64,000 nucleotides of DNA from Pleurodeles waltl (GCF_031143425.1 NC_090451.1:665660575-665724574); one strand, 5' to 3'. Shown: positions 39,326 through 49,331, numbered from the stretch's first letter. A program made the numbers and translations. The notes: generated from the letters alone by a model not told the origin.

Positions 39326-41446
39326 ATGTCTCAGAGGAAGTCGGGTTTCAAGCCCTGTCGAGAGTGTGGGGGCAAGATGTCAGTTACAGATCCTCACTCC
39401 GACTGTCTATGGTGTTTGAGCTCCGACCACGACGTCTCGACTTGCGATTCATGTCAACACATGAATCCGAAGGCCCTCAAAGAGCGCGAGGCCAAGTTAT
39501 TCATGGCAAAGTCAAAGAAGAAGGAGAAACATCATAAGAAGTCTTCTTCGCCAAGGTCTCACCGGCGTCATCGAGACTCCCGGCGCCGTAGAGACTCACG
39601 ACGTCACTCCAGCAAGGAGTCTCATTCGAGGTCACCTTCGGCTCGGCGTCGGAGGACTTGGGAGGTCAGCCCCACGGTCACGCCGCATCCATCGACGCCG
39701 TTGCCCTCTCCGGCGTCACCGACTTCACCTGGTCAGGCGTCAGTGATTGAGGTGGTGCAGCCTCTTGTGTTTTCTCCGGCGTCGCAGACGTCGAGGCCGG
39801 CGTCGGGGTCGCCCTCGATCCAGGCACCCCAGTATCCGGCTTTTCCCACTCCTGGAGCCGATAGTACCGCGTTTCTTAATGCGATGTATACCATCTTTCA
39901 GCAGATGGCTCCAGGAGCTGCTCCGGCTGGTCCTTCGGGGCCCTTGGCCTTTTCGTTGGGTGATCCTGCGCCTCTTCGGCCGGCACCCTTTATGCCCTTT
40001 CTCCCTTTTGGGAATGTGGGCTCGGCGCCGGTGCCGGCGTCGGTGGCCGCTCCGGTGGCTTCGGATGTTTCGGCCCCGGAGGTTGCCCCTCCGTCGAAGT
40101 CAGGATTTTGCCCTGTGACTCCGGTTGGTCCATTGGCTCCAAGACCTCGTCCTCCGGCTCCTGCCTCGGCGCCGAAGCTGCCTGTGGCGCCGGACGCGGC
40201 GTCAGATGCTTCTGGAGATCGGCGCCGTTCTTCGACGTCGGCGGAGGCCATGTCGACTCCGCGTATCGAGGAGAGACTTCATTCGAGGAGGCGTGCTCTC
40301 CGTCTTTTAGAAGAGCAAGAGTACCAGCGAGTCCTAGAGGAGGGAGAGATTGAGGACTCTGGAGACGGACTGCATGGTCTGGATACAGCCAGTGGGCTGG
40401 ACACTTCCCCTGAGTGGGACCTTTCATCTCCAGGGGAATATACGGAGGAGGCTGCTTCCTTTCATGCTGTGGTGAGGAAGGCAGCGAGCTTTTTGGACCT
40501 GCCTTTGCCGGTGGCAGAGGCAAAGCAGAATTTGCTGACAGAGGTATTGCATCCGGCCTCTGCTGCAGCTGAGCCTCTCTTGCCATTTAATGAGGCTTTG
40601 CTGGATCCGGTGTTGGAGGTGTGGAAGAAGCCGGTGTCTTCCTCGGCCGTTCATAGGGCTGTGGCCAGGAGGTATCGAGCTGCACCATCTGACCCTGGCT
40701 TTCTCTCTAGACACCCTACGCCGGAGAGCTTGGTGGTGCAAGCCTCCTGTTCCTCAAAGTCAGCGCCTGGTTCCTTCCCGACGGTGCCTGGAGACAGAGA
40801 CTCCAAGAAACTGGATGCGCAGTCCAAGAAAATATTTTCGTCATGCAGTTTGGCGTTGAAGGCCACCAACGCCACGTGCATTCTGGGGAGGTACATCCAT
40901 GCGCTGATGGATGATATTTCGTCTTCATTCACGGAGCTTCCCCAGGGTCTTTTGGATGTGGTCTCGGACGCCCAGGCTGCCGCGACCCAGATTATCCAGT
41001 CTGGGCTGGACACGACCGACTCGGTGGCCAGGGCGATGGGCACGGCTGTGGTGGCAAGAAGACAGGCCTGGCTCCGAAACTCAGGGTTCTCTGCGGATGT
41101 GCAGTCGACCCTGCTGGACCTCCCGTTTGATGGGGACAGACTGTTTGGAGCCAAGGCAGATTCAGCCTTGGAACGATTTAAGGAGAGCAGAGCCACAGCC
41201 AAATCGTTAGGACTGCAAGCTCCTTCTTCCTCTGCCTCTTCTAGAATTTTCAGGAGGTTTCGGGGATTTGGGCGTGGCTCTTATTCCTCTTCCTTTCGGG
41301 GGAGGTTCCAGCAACCCGCCTCTTCCCTCCCCTATAGGTCATTTAGAGGGAGGGGGAGGGGTGGGGTCCGTACCAGAGGAGCCTCTCAACAGCACTCTGC
41401 CTCTTCTTCGTCCTCTGGAGGGGTGCAGCAGGGGAAGCAGCCTTAG
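39326..41446 (+). CDS. DIRS 2 gag-like protein
   Basis: The product is 706 residues from the ATG at 39326, the first ATG of the frame. It opens with a Cys/His-rich segment (CRECGGKM, then DCLWCLSSDH and CDSC), followed by a very basic Arg/Ser/His-rich stretch (RRHRDSRRRRDSRRHS) and a long Pro/Ala-rich linker. A helical C-terminal domain (ARRQAWLRNSGFSADVQ) and an RG-rich tail (SFRGRGRGGVRTRG) complete it. The same order is seen in the broken DIRS 1 gag. It presumably binds element RNA. It ends with TAG at 41444-41446, and the same frame continues open beyond. Confidence 0.82.
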   Translation: MSQRKSGFKPCRECGGKMSVTDPHSDCLWCLSSDHDVSTCDSCQHMNPKALKEREAKLFMAKSKKKEKHHKKSSSPRSHRRHRDSRRRRDSRRHSSKESHSRSPSARRRRTWEVSPTVTPHPSTPLPSPASPTSPGQASVIEVVQPLVFSPASQTSRPASGSPSIQAPQYPAFPTPGADSTAFLNAMYTIFQQMAPGAAPAGPSGPLAFSLGDPAPLRPAPFMPFLPFGNVGSAPVPASVAAPVASDVSAPEVAPPSKSGFCPVTPVGPLAPRPRPPAPASAPKLPVAPDAASDASGDRRRSSTSAEAMSTPRIEERLHSRRRALRLLEEQEYQRVLEEGEIEDSGDGLHGLDTASGLDTSPEWDLSSPGEYTEEAASFHAVVRKAASFLDLPLPVAEAKQNLLTEVLHPASAAAEPLLPFNEALLDPVLEVWKKPVSSSAVHRAVARRYRAAPSDPGFLSRHPTPESLVVQASCSSKSAPGSFPTVPGDRDSKKLDAQSKKIFSSCSLALKATNATCILGRYIHALMDDISSSFTELPQGLLDVVSDAQAAATQIIQSGLDTTDSVARAMGTAVVARRQAWLRNSGFSADVQSTLLDLPFDGDRLFGAKADSALERFKESRATAKSLGLQAPSSSASSRIFRRFRGFGRGSYSSSFRGRFQQPASSLPYRSFRGRGRGGVRTRGASQQHSASSSSSGGVQQGKQP

Positions 41447-43355
41447 GCTTCCACCGTTTCCCACTCACTCCTCTCCTGTAGGGGGAAGATTACAGCGTTT
41501 TCTCCACAAGTGGAAGTCTATCACAACGGACACTTGGGTTCTCGGCATTGTGGGAAAAGGCTACGCCCTTCCCTTTCGGGAGTTCCCGCCCCTCATCCCG
41601 CCCCGCCCATCTTATTGTTCAGAAGAACACCTCCTGTTGCTAGAACAGGAGGTTCAAGTCCTCCTTTCAAAGGGCGCGGTAGAGTTGGTCCCAGAGCAGG
41701 AAAAGGGTCGAGGTTGTTACTCAAGATACTTCCTGATTCCCAAAAAGGATGGTCAGTTGAGACCAATCCTGGATCTGAGGATCTTGAATTGGTTCCTCAA
41801 ACAGGAAAAGTTCAAGATGCTGACCCTAGCACAGGTGCTTTTGGCGTTGAACAAGGAAGATTGGATGGTGTCTGTCGACTTGCAGGATGCTTACTTTCAT
41901 ATCCCGATACTCAAGTCGCACAGGAAGTATCTCCGGTTTGTGGTAGGGTCGCAGCACTATCAGTTTGCGGTCCTCCCGTTTGGTCTTACTTCAGCACCTC
42001 GAGTCTTCACAAAGGTGATGTCAGTGGTTGCGGCGGAGCTCAGAAGGAAGGGGATAGCAGTATTCCCTTACTTGGACGACTGGTTGATCAAAGCCAAGTC
42101 CCCGGAGCTTGTGTCGCATCATCTGCAGTCAACAACCCAGTTGTTGTTCGACCTGGGCTTTTCGGTGAACGTGCCCAAATCTCACCTGGAGCCCTCTCAG
42201 CGCCTCCTGTTCATAGGGGCAGTACTGGATACAACATTGAGTCGAGCCTTTCCTCCGCCTCAGCGGATTCAAGATATTCAGGAATTGGTTCCAATGTTTC
42301 GAAATGGAGCGGTAGTTCCAGTCCTCAAGGTCCTTCGTCTGCTCGGTCTGTTCGCCTCCTGCATTCTGTTGGTCACGCATGCTCGCTGGCACATGAGGGC
42401 TCTTCAGTGGTGCCTCCGAAGGCAGTGGTCTCAACACAAGGGAGATTTAGAAGGTACTGTCAAGATCTCCAGAGATGCTGCTGTGGAATTGAAGTGGTGG
42501 ATTGCGGGCAACAATCTTTCACAGGGGAAGCCGTTCGCGCAGTCGCCACCAGTGGCCACGGTAATAACGGATGCCTCCACCCTAGGATGGGGAGCTCATC
42601 TGGGGGATCTGGAGATCAAAGGGCTTTGGTCTCCAGAGGAACAGGTGTTTCATATCAATCTGTTGGAGTTACGGGCTGTACGTTTGGCTCTCAAGGCCTT
42701 CCTCCCATCCCTTCGTGGTCAGTCGGTACAGGTCCTGACGGACAATACTACCACGATGTGGTACATAAACAAACAGGGAGGAGTAGGGTCGTACCTTCTC
42801 TGCAGAGAAGCTCTTCGGCTATGGTCCTGGGCAAAGGACCATCAGATTTGCTTGGTGGCAAATCATCTGGCCGGGGTCTTGAATGTACGTGCGGACAGTC
42901 TCAGTCGCCAATTCTCGGCAGACCACGAGTGGCGTCTCCATCCAGATCAAGTCTGTTTAATCTTCCAGATGTGGGGGTTTCCTCGGATAGATCTGTTTGC
43001 CACTCGGGAGAACGCGCATTGCCCGTTATTCTTCAGCCTCCAGTATCCGATGCAGGGAGCGTTGGGGGACGCGTTTCAGATAACCTGGTGCGGCCAGTTG
43101 CTTTACGCGTTTCCCCCCATACCCTTGATTCCTCGAGTGTTGAGGAAAATTCGCCAAGACCGGGCCCAAGTCATCTTAATAGCTCCGGATTGGCCAAGGA
43201 GGGTATGGTACTCCGACCTTCTCCAACTCTCACTGTGCCCTCCGCTCCGTCTCCCTCTCAGGGCAGACCTCCTCTCGCAGTCGCAGGGGCAGGTTTTACA
43301 CCCCAACCTCCAGAGTCTGCACCTACATGCTTGGAGATTGAACGGGGCAACCTGA
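41268..43355 (+). CDS. DIRS 2 reverse transcriptase / RNase H / methyltransferase
   Basis: The frame overlaps the end of gag by about 180 nt, shifted +1. RT motifs: SVDLQDAYFHIPI, LPFGLTSAPRVF and the catalytic YLDDWLI (YLDD from 42069). RNase H: ITDASTLGWGAHL (Asp codon at 42570), ELRAVRLALKAF, LTDNTTTMWYINKQGG and ADSLSR. A methyltransferase-like region ends the protein (IDLFATRENAHCP, then VILIAPDWPRRVWY), as in DIRS1-group elements. The first ATG in frame (41817) lies inside the RT domain, so translation probably depends on gag by frameshift or on a non-AUG start; the left boundary given is only the open frame. No stop interrupts it, and all key residues appear intact. Confidence 0.88.
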   Translation: MGVALIPLPFGGGSSNPPLPSPIGHLEGGGGVGSVPEEPLNSTLPLLRPLEGCSRGSSLRLPPFPTHSSPVGGRLQRFLHKWKSITTDTWVLGIVGKGYALPFREFPPLIPPRPSYCSEEHLLLLEQEVQVLLSKGAVELVPEQEKGRGCYSRYFLIPKKDGQLRPILDLRILNWFLKQEKFKMLTLAQVLLALNKEDWMVSVDLQDAYFHIPILKSHRKYLRFVVGSQHYQFAVLPFGLTSAPRVFTKVMSVVAAELRRKGIAVFPYLDDWLIKAKSPELVSHHLQSTTQLLFDLGFSVNVPKSHLEPSQRLLFIGAVLDTTLSRAFPPPQRIQDIQELVPMFRNGAVVPVLKVLRLLGLFASCILLVTHARWHMRALQWCLRRQWSQHKGDLEGTVKISRDAAVELKWWIAGNNLSQGKPFAQSPPVATVITDASTLGWGAHLGDLEIKGLWSPEEQVFHINLLELRAVRLALKAFLPSLRGQSVQVLTDNTTTMWYINKQGGVGSYLLCREALRLWSWAKDHQICLVANHLAGVLNVRADSLSRQFSADHEWRLHPDQVCLIFQMWGFPRIDLFATRENAHCPLFFSLQYPMQGALGDAFQITWCGQLLYAFPPIPLIPRVLRKIRQDRAQVILIAPDWPRRVWYSDLLQLSLCPPLRLPLRADLLSQSQGQVLHPNLQSLHLHAWRLNGAT

Positions 43356-44383
43356 GTTCCTTCTCTCTCCCGCCTGATGTAGTGGATGTTATCTTAGCGG
43401 CCAGGCGACACTCCACTAAATCTATCTACGCTAATAGGTGGTCTAAATTTGTTATGTGGTGTGGAGAGAGACAGATTGATCCCTTACATGCTCATCTGTC
43501 ACATGTTTTGTCTTTTGCACTGTCTCTAGCGCAGAAAGGTTGTGCAGTAGCTACCATTAAGGGTTATTTGTCGGCCTTGTCAGCCTTCATTTGTCTTCCA
43601 GACCAACCATCGTTATTTAAATCCCCTATTGTTCTCAGATTCTTGAAAGGTCTTCTGAATCAATATCCTCCAAAACCATTCGTTATGCCTCAATGGGATT
43701 TGTCCTTGGTCCTGACTTTCCTTATGGGGTCCCCTTTTGAGCCTATGCATTCTTGCCCCTTAAGGTATTTGGTTATTAAAACAGTATTCCTGGTAGCTAT
43801 AACATCTGCAAGGAGAGTGAGTGAGTTGCAGGCCTTATCGGTTAAACCCCCTTATATAACGTTTTATGGGGATAAGGTGGTGTTGAGGACCAAGGCTGCT
43901 TTCCTTCCGAAGGTTGTTTCACCCTTCCATTTGGCTCAGACAATCACTTTGTCCACGTTTTATCCTCCGCCTCATCCTTCAAAGGAGGAAGAAAGACTAC
44001 ATCGCCTGGACCCAAAAAGGGCGTTGAGCTTCTATATCGACAGAATGAAGGGTATCAGGCTGGAGGATCAGCTGTTTGTCGGATACGTGGGCAAGAGGAG
44101 AGGAAAGGCAGTCCACAAGAGAACACTCTCCAGGTGGGTTGTTCTTTGCATTAAAATCTGTTACTCTTTGGCAAAGAAGGATCCGCCTGAGGGCATTAGA
44201 GCTCACTCCACCAGAGCTAAGTCGGCCTCTTCGGCCTTGGCCAGGGGTGTTCCTGTGGTTGACATCTGCAAGGCCGCAACTTGGTCGTCCCTTCACACTT
44301 TTGTGAAACATTACTGTTTGGACTCTGAGGTCAGAAGGGACGGTCATTTTGCACGGTCAGTGCTGCAGGATTTCTTGGTTTGA
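43205..44383 (+). CDS. DIRS 2 tyrosine recombinase
   Basis: DIRS elements integrate a circular intermediate with a tyrosine recombinase instead of a DDE integrase. From the ATG at 43205 (one of several possible starts) the frame gives 392 residues. The N-terminal SAM-like DNA-binding part includes ARRHSTKSIYANRWSKF. The catalytic set is visible: Arg in ARRVSEL (codon 43814), His-x-x-Arg in AHSTRAKS (His codon 44204, Arg codon 44213), Trp in KAATWSSLHTF and the nucleophile Tyr in VKHYCLD (codon 44312). The first 150 nt overlap the methyltransferase end in another frame. The same frame is open far upstream, to 41447. Confidence 0.88.
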   Translation: MVLRPSPTLTVPSAPSPSQGRPPLAVAGAGFTPQPPESAPTCLEIERGNLSSFSLPPDVVDVILAARRHSTKSIYANRWSKFVMWCGERQIDPLHAHLSHVLSFALSLAQKGCAVATIKGYLSALSAFICLPDQPSLFKSPIVLRFLKGLLNQYPPKPFVMPQWDLSLVLTFLMGSPFEPMHSCPLRYLVIKTVFLVAITSARRVSELQALSVKPPYITFYGDKVVLRTKAAFLPKVVSPFHLAQTITLSTFYPPPHPSKEEERLHRLDPKRALSFYIDRMKGIRLEDQLFVGYVGKRRGKAVHKRTLSRWVVLCIKICYSLAKKDPPEGIRAHSTRAKSASSALARGVPVVDICKAATWSSLHTFVKHYCLDSEVRRDGHFARSVLQDFLV

Positions 44384-44428
44384 CCATTTAGGCACCCACC
44401 GCCGGGCGTGGTACTGCTTTGGGACTCT

Positions 44429-44539
44429 ATTCATCAGGTGAGGAATCCACAGGTAGTTGTATCCATCAGAAGAACGAGTTACTTACCTTCGGTAACGACT
44501 TTTCTGGTGGATACATTAGCTACCTGTGGATTCCTCACG
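44429..44539. repeat. Internal complementary region of DIRS 2
   Basis: The first part (ATTCATCAGGTGAGGAATCC to ATCCATCAGAA) is the inverse complement of the left end. The following part (GAACGAGTTACTTACC to GGATTCCTCAC) is the inverse complement of the right end. It thus carries the head-to-tail junction of the two ends, as required by the DIRS circularisation model. Confidence 0.85.
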
Positions 44540-44639
44540 GTCCCACCCGCCTCCCCGTTGCCTTTTTGGTCTCTCCAAGCAATCCTTGAGTGTGCTCCTT
44601 TTGGTCTTCAAAGTTGCAATACATTTTGCATGTATGATA

Positions 44640-44745
44640 TTTGTATATATGTGTATATTTATATATAAATCTATATATATATTGGGTATATACATGATTC
44701 GTATGTATAAATATATTTATTTGTTTAAAAAAAAAAAAAAAAAAG
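44640..44745. repeat. AT-rich stretch with poly(A)
   Basis: A TATATA-rich stretch ends in about 18 A at 44727-44744. It lies between the recombinase stop and the right terminal repeat and may supply the polyadenylation region, though no perfect AATAAA is seen there. Confidence 0.5.
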
Positions 44746-44869
44746 TTATATTAAATCTACAGCTATTTTATTGCAATGTTGTGTGATTTACAATATTAAG
44801 AGATGTTGCTTTGCTCTTTCATTGCATTGGGTTATTATTATTATTCTCATGCACGTAAAAAATGTTGGT

Positions 44870-45034
44870 ACTGTCATCGGCACGTCGGCGAGGACTTCTT
44901 ATTGCCTGTATGACGTCAGACGGCGTCGCGTGGGCTAGAGTGACGTCCTCGTCGACGTGCAGAGACTAGTAAGAAGATTTCCGTCAAATGCTGGCGCCAT
45001 GGGAGTATTCATCAGGTGAGGAATCCACAGGTAG
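44870..45034 (-). repeat. Right inverted terminal repeat of DIRS 2
   Basis: It is the inverse complement of 39059-39223, with no mismatch seen. The element continues about 48 bp beyond to CTCGTTC at 45082. Confidence 0.92.
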
Positions 45035-45082
45035 CTAATGTATCCACCAGAAAAGTCGTTACCGAAGGTAAGTAACTCGTTC

Positions 45083-45879
45083 ATCACAGTCTAACAAGCA
45101 GGAGTGACTGGTGATGGGATTTGTAGGGTTCTGAGTCCTGAGGAAGGACCCTGAGACCATCTCATTTGGTGTTTTTACTCCTATCTAGGAGACCCACAAA
45201 ACAATAGTAGGGATACTAATAGGGAAGGTTTAATGATATATAGGAAGGTGGATCCCTTTGAGCGTCTTATGAAATTAAAAACAAAAAACATAGCTCCACC
45301 CCTGGTATTGGTTATGCACGGGGTGTTGTAGCACGCCCTGTGATGAAGCATGCCACAATTAGTGGGTGAGAGCACTTTTGACCCATATATGGGTCTCCAG
45401 GGAGACTTTTAGCCCTTTGTTTACCTCCTCACCCCCACTGACTTAATGAACCTAGACCTTGGCTCTTCCTGGTCTGAAAGTAGGCGGTGTGTATCGGCTC
45501 TCCTACGAACCAAGTGAATGAAAGCTCCCTTGCTTGCTATGCCATTGGACTCCAGCTGTAGCTCGCTCAGCGGCTGAGAATATTTTAATCATTACGTATG
45601 TCACTTTCTAGTTGTTTGCAATGTATTCTATCACCTTGCCCAAAACGTCAGCTGTCTTTTTACTCAAACTTTGTACCCTCCCAGTCCAAGGACCTGGTGT
45701 GCAACAGAAAGACACAAGGCTGGGGCTGTGGAGTCAGCCGTTACAAAGCTAACTTGAGGTTCTCCCTATAGATTGTGATAGAACTCTCGGATGAGCTGAG
45801 AATGTCTCCTACAAAGAGGTGAAGACTATATCTGCTCACTTATCCCATAGGCACACAGCAGAGGTGGGATTTTATTGAC
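45083..45879. other. Intergenic, no gene seen
   Basis: No coding similarity, repeat or transposon end was recognised. Confidence 0.5.
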
Positions 45880-46390
45880 TGGTCAGTACACTGTGGATTT
45901 TGCTCAGTCCAATCTGGGGGGATTCAGATTATGTGTTGAAAAGTATGGGTGCTGCTGAATTTGCACATTCACTATTTGGGCGACCAAATTAGCTCAGCTC
46001 GGTTTTGGGGCTGCTTATTTTGCACATCCCAGAAGTGGGAGTGCTCATTTTGCACATCCCAGAATTAGGGTGGCTGATTATGCACACCTCCAGTATTTGG
46101 TGCTGCTAATATTTCACATCCTCGTATTGTAAATGCCGACATTGCATAGCCAAGAACTGAAATTGCTGAATTTACAAATCTCGTTACTGGGTTTCCAACT
46201 TGCTCAGCCCAGTGTTGAGTATGTCCCCAAATCTGGCACAACCCAGTGCTAGGGCTGTAAATCTTGCATAGCTGAACCTATGGCCACTGTGGAACTTGCA
46301 CAGCACATTATTGGCTCTGCTGATTTTTCACAACCCCATAGTAAGGTTCCTGAAATTGCATATTCTCGTTTAAAGTCACAGCTGAGGAGG
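45880..46390. repeat. Diverged tandem array A (about 38-bp period)
   Basis: Loose repeats of a unit like TTTTGCACATCCCAGA plus TTGGGGCTGCT recur through the stretch, most clearly at 46018-46120. Copies have drifted strongly, so the array is old. Confidence 0.55.
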
Positions 46391-47279
46391 GGGTGACCAA
46401 AATGTAGGAAGCCTTAAATGGTGAAAGGATGCCCAGCAACAACCTATATTTTTGAAAATGCTCTCCCAGAGATAACATTGCTGTCCGCATCCTTGTATGA
46501 CCTGAGGGGCTTTAGGGGCTGTGAAGAGGGGAGGCTTGTGTAAAGTATCCAGTATTAGCGGTCGGGGTTGAGTGAACGGTGGCTACTTCCCTGGCATGCA
46601 ATACTAGTCCAAAACATTGTGTGAGAAATGGCCTATATTTATTAATCTTCCGTACTGATGCGTTGAAAGAATCAGTATGATATGGGGCCAGAAAATACGG
46701 TATTGCACCAGAATATCATATTCATAATATCACCTCACCTAAACATTGCGCCTAAATGTTGTTTACCAGATATGGTTCCATCGGCATTAATAAAACAAAC
46801 TCTACTCCCAGTGCGACGGTGTATTTGTAAGTGAAATTTCGGCCACTCTATTTTTATAAGACAATATTTTTGCTAATGATATTTTGACATACAACCATTC
46901 TAGAGCACTCCTGGGACAAAGTACTGTGTTAATTACCTTGCGGGAATTTACGTTCATGCCTTAGAAAGTTTGACGGTGGTCACAAGAGGCTCGCTGAAAG
47001 TTGGGCATTTGTGAGACTGCTAAAAATATCCCAGGCCTTTAAGCTGCTATTGTGTCCCTATTCTCGGGCACTAGTGCGCGCGCTGTGTTCTGCAGACCGC
47101 ATAGCTTAGCTTCTAGGCGCTGGAGCTGACACCCATGTGCTTCAGAACTCCAAAGTGCACTGGCGAGCGGCCGTGCGTGTGCTGTGCCGGTTCTCACCAC
47201 ACGATGTCCACAGCCCTCCGGGCGATGACGGGGCTCCACCCGTCCATATGATCTGTTCACCAGCTGCAGCCAAAATAAT
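46391..47279. other. Intergenic, no gene seen
   Basis: Mixed composition, GC content rising from about 47040. No recognisable coding or mobile sequence. Confidence 0.45.
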
Positions 47280-47549
47280 AAAATGCTGATGTCACCCCCT
47301 CCCCCTCCAGCTCTCAGTAGCCCTCCCGCCCCCACCAGCCTGCTGCTCTGCTCACTCATCCTGCAGGGCACCGGACCTGCGGCACCCTTAGCTCTCCCTA
47401 CCCACCACCTCCCAGGAGCCCTCCACCTCCGAGTGACCCACGGATCTACTCCGCTCCCTCCAGGACAGCAGAAACCCGGCTCACGCGAAGGTAAGCCCCG
47501 GGGATAAACTCAGCCAGTTATGTCTCACCCCCCCACCCCCACCGAGAGA

Positions 47550-48500
47550 CTCCTAGTGAGGTAAACTTCCATACCCCCCTTTTATACGTACCAGTCACTC
47601 GTCCACCCACCTCCCTCTCTGTCTCAGTGAGGTCATTCTCATATAGGCTGACTGTGGGGAGGCCACAGGGCCCTAGACATGTTCACAGGGAGGGAGGGAA
47701 AGTTACACCCTTCCCTGCTAAAAACTCCCTGCACACAACTTACTGGGAAGTATTCTCCATCTCAGCATACATCTCACAGGGAAGTAAGTTTTTAGTGCCA
47801 CCCACATTGCGCACGGGACTACTCACAGGGAGGTAAATCTCCCGTACACAGACTTACAACGAAGTAAACTCTCTGCACACAGCTCTTGGAGGTTGGCTCC
47901 CAGTGCAGTATCTACCAGGGAGGAAAGTTATACGCAGATTGTGACAGTATAGTATCACTCCGCCGGGTCAGGCAAAGCGAGCTTGGTTCCTCGTACTTAG
48001 ATGTACGTCTAATCCCTGTAAATAAACTTCTAGGGAGGTAAATCCTCCGCAGACTGACCATAAAGGTACAGACTGACAGTGAGGTAAACCATTCCGCGCC
48101 CCACACACACAGCTTACAGGAAGGCCTCCAGAGAGTCACTCACAAGGAGGCAGGTACTCATGGACTCCACGGATGTTCCCTTTGAAGAAACTTACAGTAA
48201 GGTATGCCCTCAGCCATACATTGACTCACAGGGAGGGAAGTCCCCCGTATGTCTTCAGACTCGCCACTCCCCCAATACACATTACTCGCGGTGAAATAAG
48301 TACTCTTGCTGCAAGGTAGGTCCTGTAGACATACTAATGAGAGGGTCCCTTTAACAAAGATTCAGAGTGTGGCCTCCTAAGGGGTGCAGACTTAGAGGTA
48401 AAATCTCAGAGACAACTTCACAGGGGGTAAATATCCGAAGACTGTCCACATGGAGATGACCGCCCACATACTGACTTACAGTGAGGTAACCGCCCTTCCC
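47550..48500. repeat. Diverged tandem array B (about 36-bp period)
   Basis: Variants of ACTCACAGGGAGGTAAAT followed by CTCCCGTACACA recur many times (for example near 47690, 47770, 47825, 47855, 48075 and 48475). Copies vary in length and sequence, as in an ancient minisatellite. Confidence 0.6.
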
Positions 48501-48749
48501 TCACAACTCAACCCATGGGGATTTAAGTCCCCATGGAGTTATTCCGAGTGTCCTCTCCTTTCGTAGTGTTAAGTATCCCTTGTAGGTGTATGTTGTACCA
48601 CAAGTGTTGACCCTCATTGGGGAATCTGATCCTCCATGGGTGTGACAAATTTCCTGTCTTGCCGCATGTGCCCCTACATCACTGCTGATGTGAAAACACC
48701 TCATTTCATGTCTCCACACTGTGAAGGTTGGCTTGTGTCACCAATGTCC

Positions 48750-49295
48750 GCGTCACAGCATCAGGGCTTAGCTCTTACTACCAGCGTATATATCTCACTC
48801 CCCACACCAGCCTATAGTTCTTATTGCCAGGGCCTGTCTAGTCCACCTTGCCGGATTACAGCTCCTCCAATACAGCCTTAGCTTTCCCATCAACCACTGT
48901 AAACTGTGCACAAGTACCAGTAGATGACATACAAAAAAGTCCTACATACATCAGCCCTGCCAAAAAATGTTTGCACCACGTTCATGCCCTGAACAGACCC
49001 TGCAATCGTCCAGGGTTGAAACACATTGACATTATTGTCAAGAAAAATTGACACCAAAATTACCTAGACATCTGATAATTGCGACCTCTCAACCCAGCTG
49101 AACATTACTGATAGACACCTGAAGAATTGCATTCAGTCCGTAGCATGACACTGGATGTTTGTGATGGTAAATATACTTTCTGTTGAAAATATTTACACCA
49201 TATCTCCAATTTTGCCCCATCAAATCTTGGACTCGTGCATTCAATTTCCCCTTCTAAACCGGAGTTATTGGTAATGGAACTTTTAGTATTTTCTT

Positions 49296-49331
<36 letters not shown>

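Larger units (their letters stand above)
39044..45082 (+). mobile_element. DIRS-type retrotransposon 2, apparently complete (6.0 kb)
   Basis: A 165-bp sequence at 39059-39223 is repeated, inverted and identical by eye, at 44870-45034. The right end extends about 48 bp further than the inverted repeat and the left end about 15 bp. Both extensions are complementary to adjacent halves of 44429-44539, the internal complementary region. Between them lie gag, RT/RNase H/methyltransferase and tyrosine recombinase frames, all open. DIRS elements make no target duplication, and none is seen. It is a different family from DIRS 1, since the terminal repeats share no obvious sequence. Confidence 0.92.

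Noticed and set aside
47283..47507. Proline-rich 74-codon frame as a coding exon
   Set aside because: It starts in a C-rich run, has no similarity and its frame runs through the likely splice donor.
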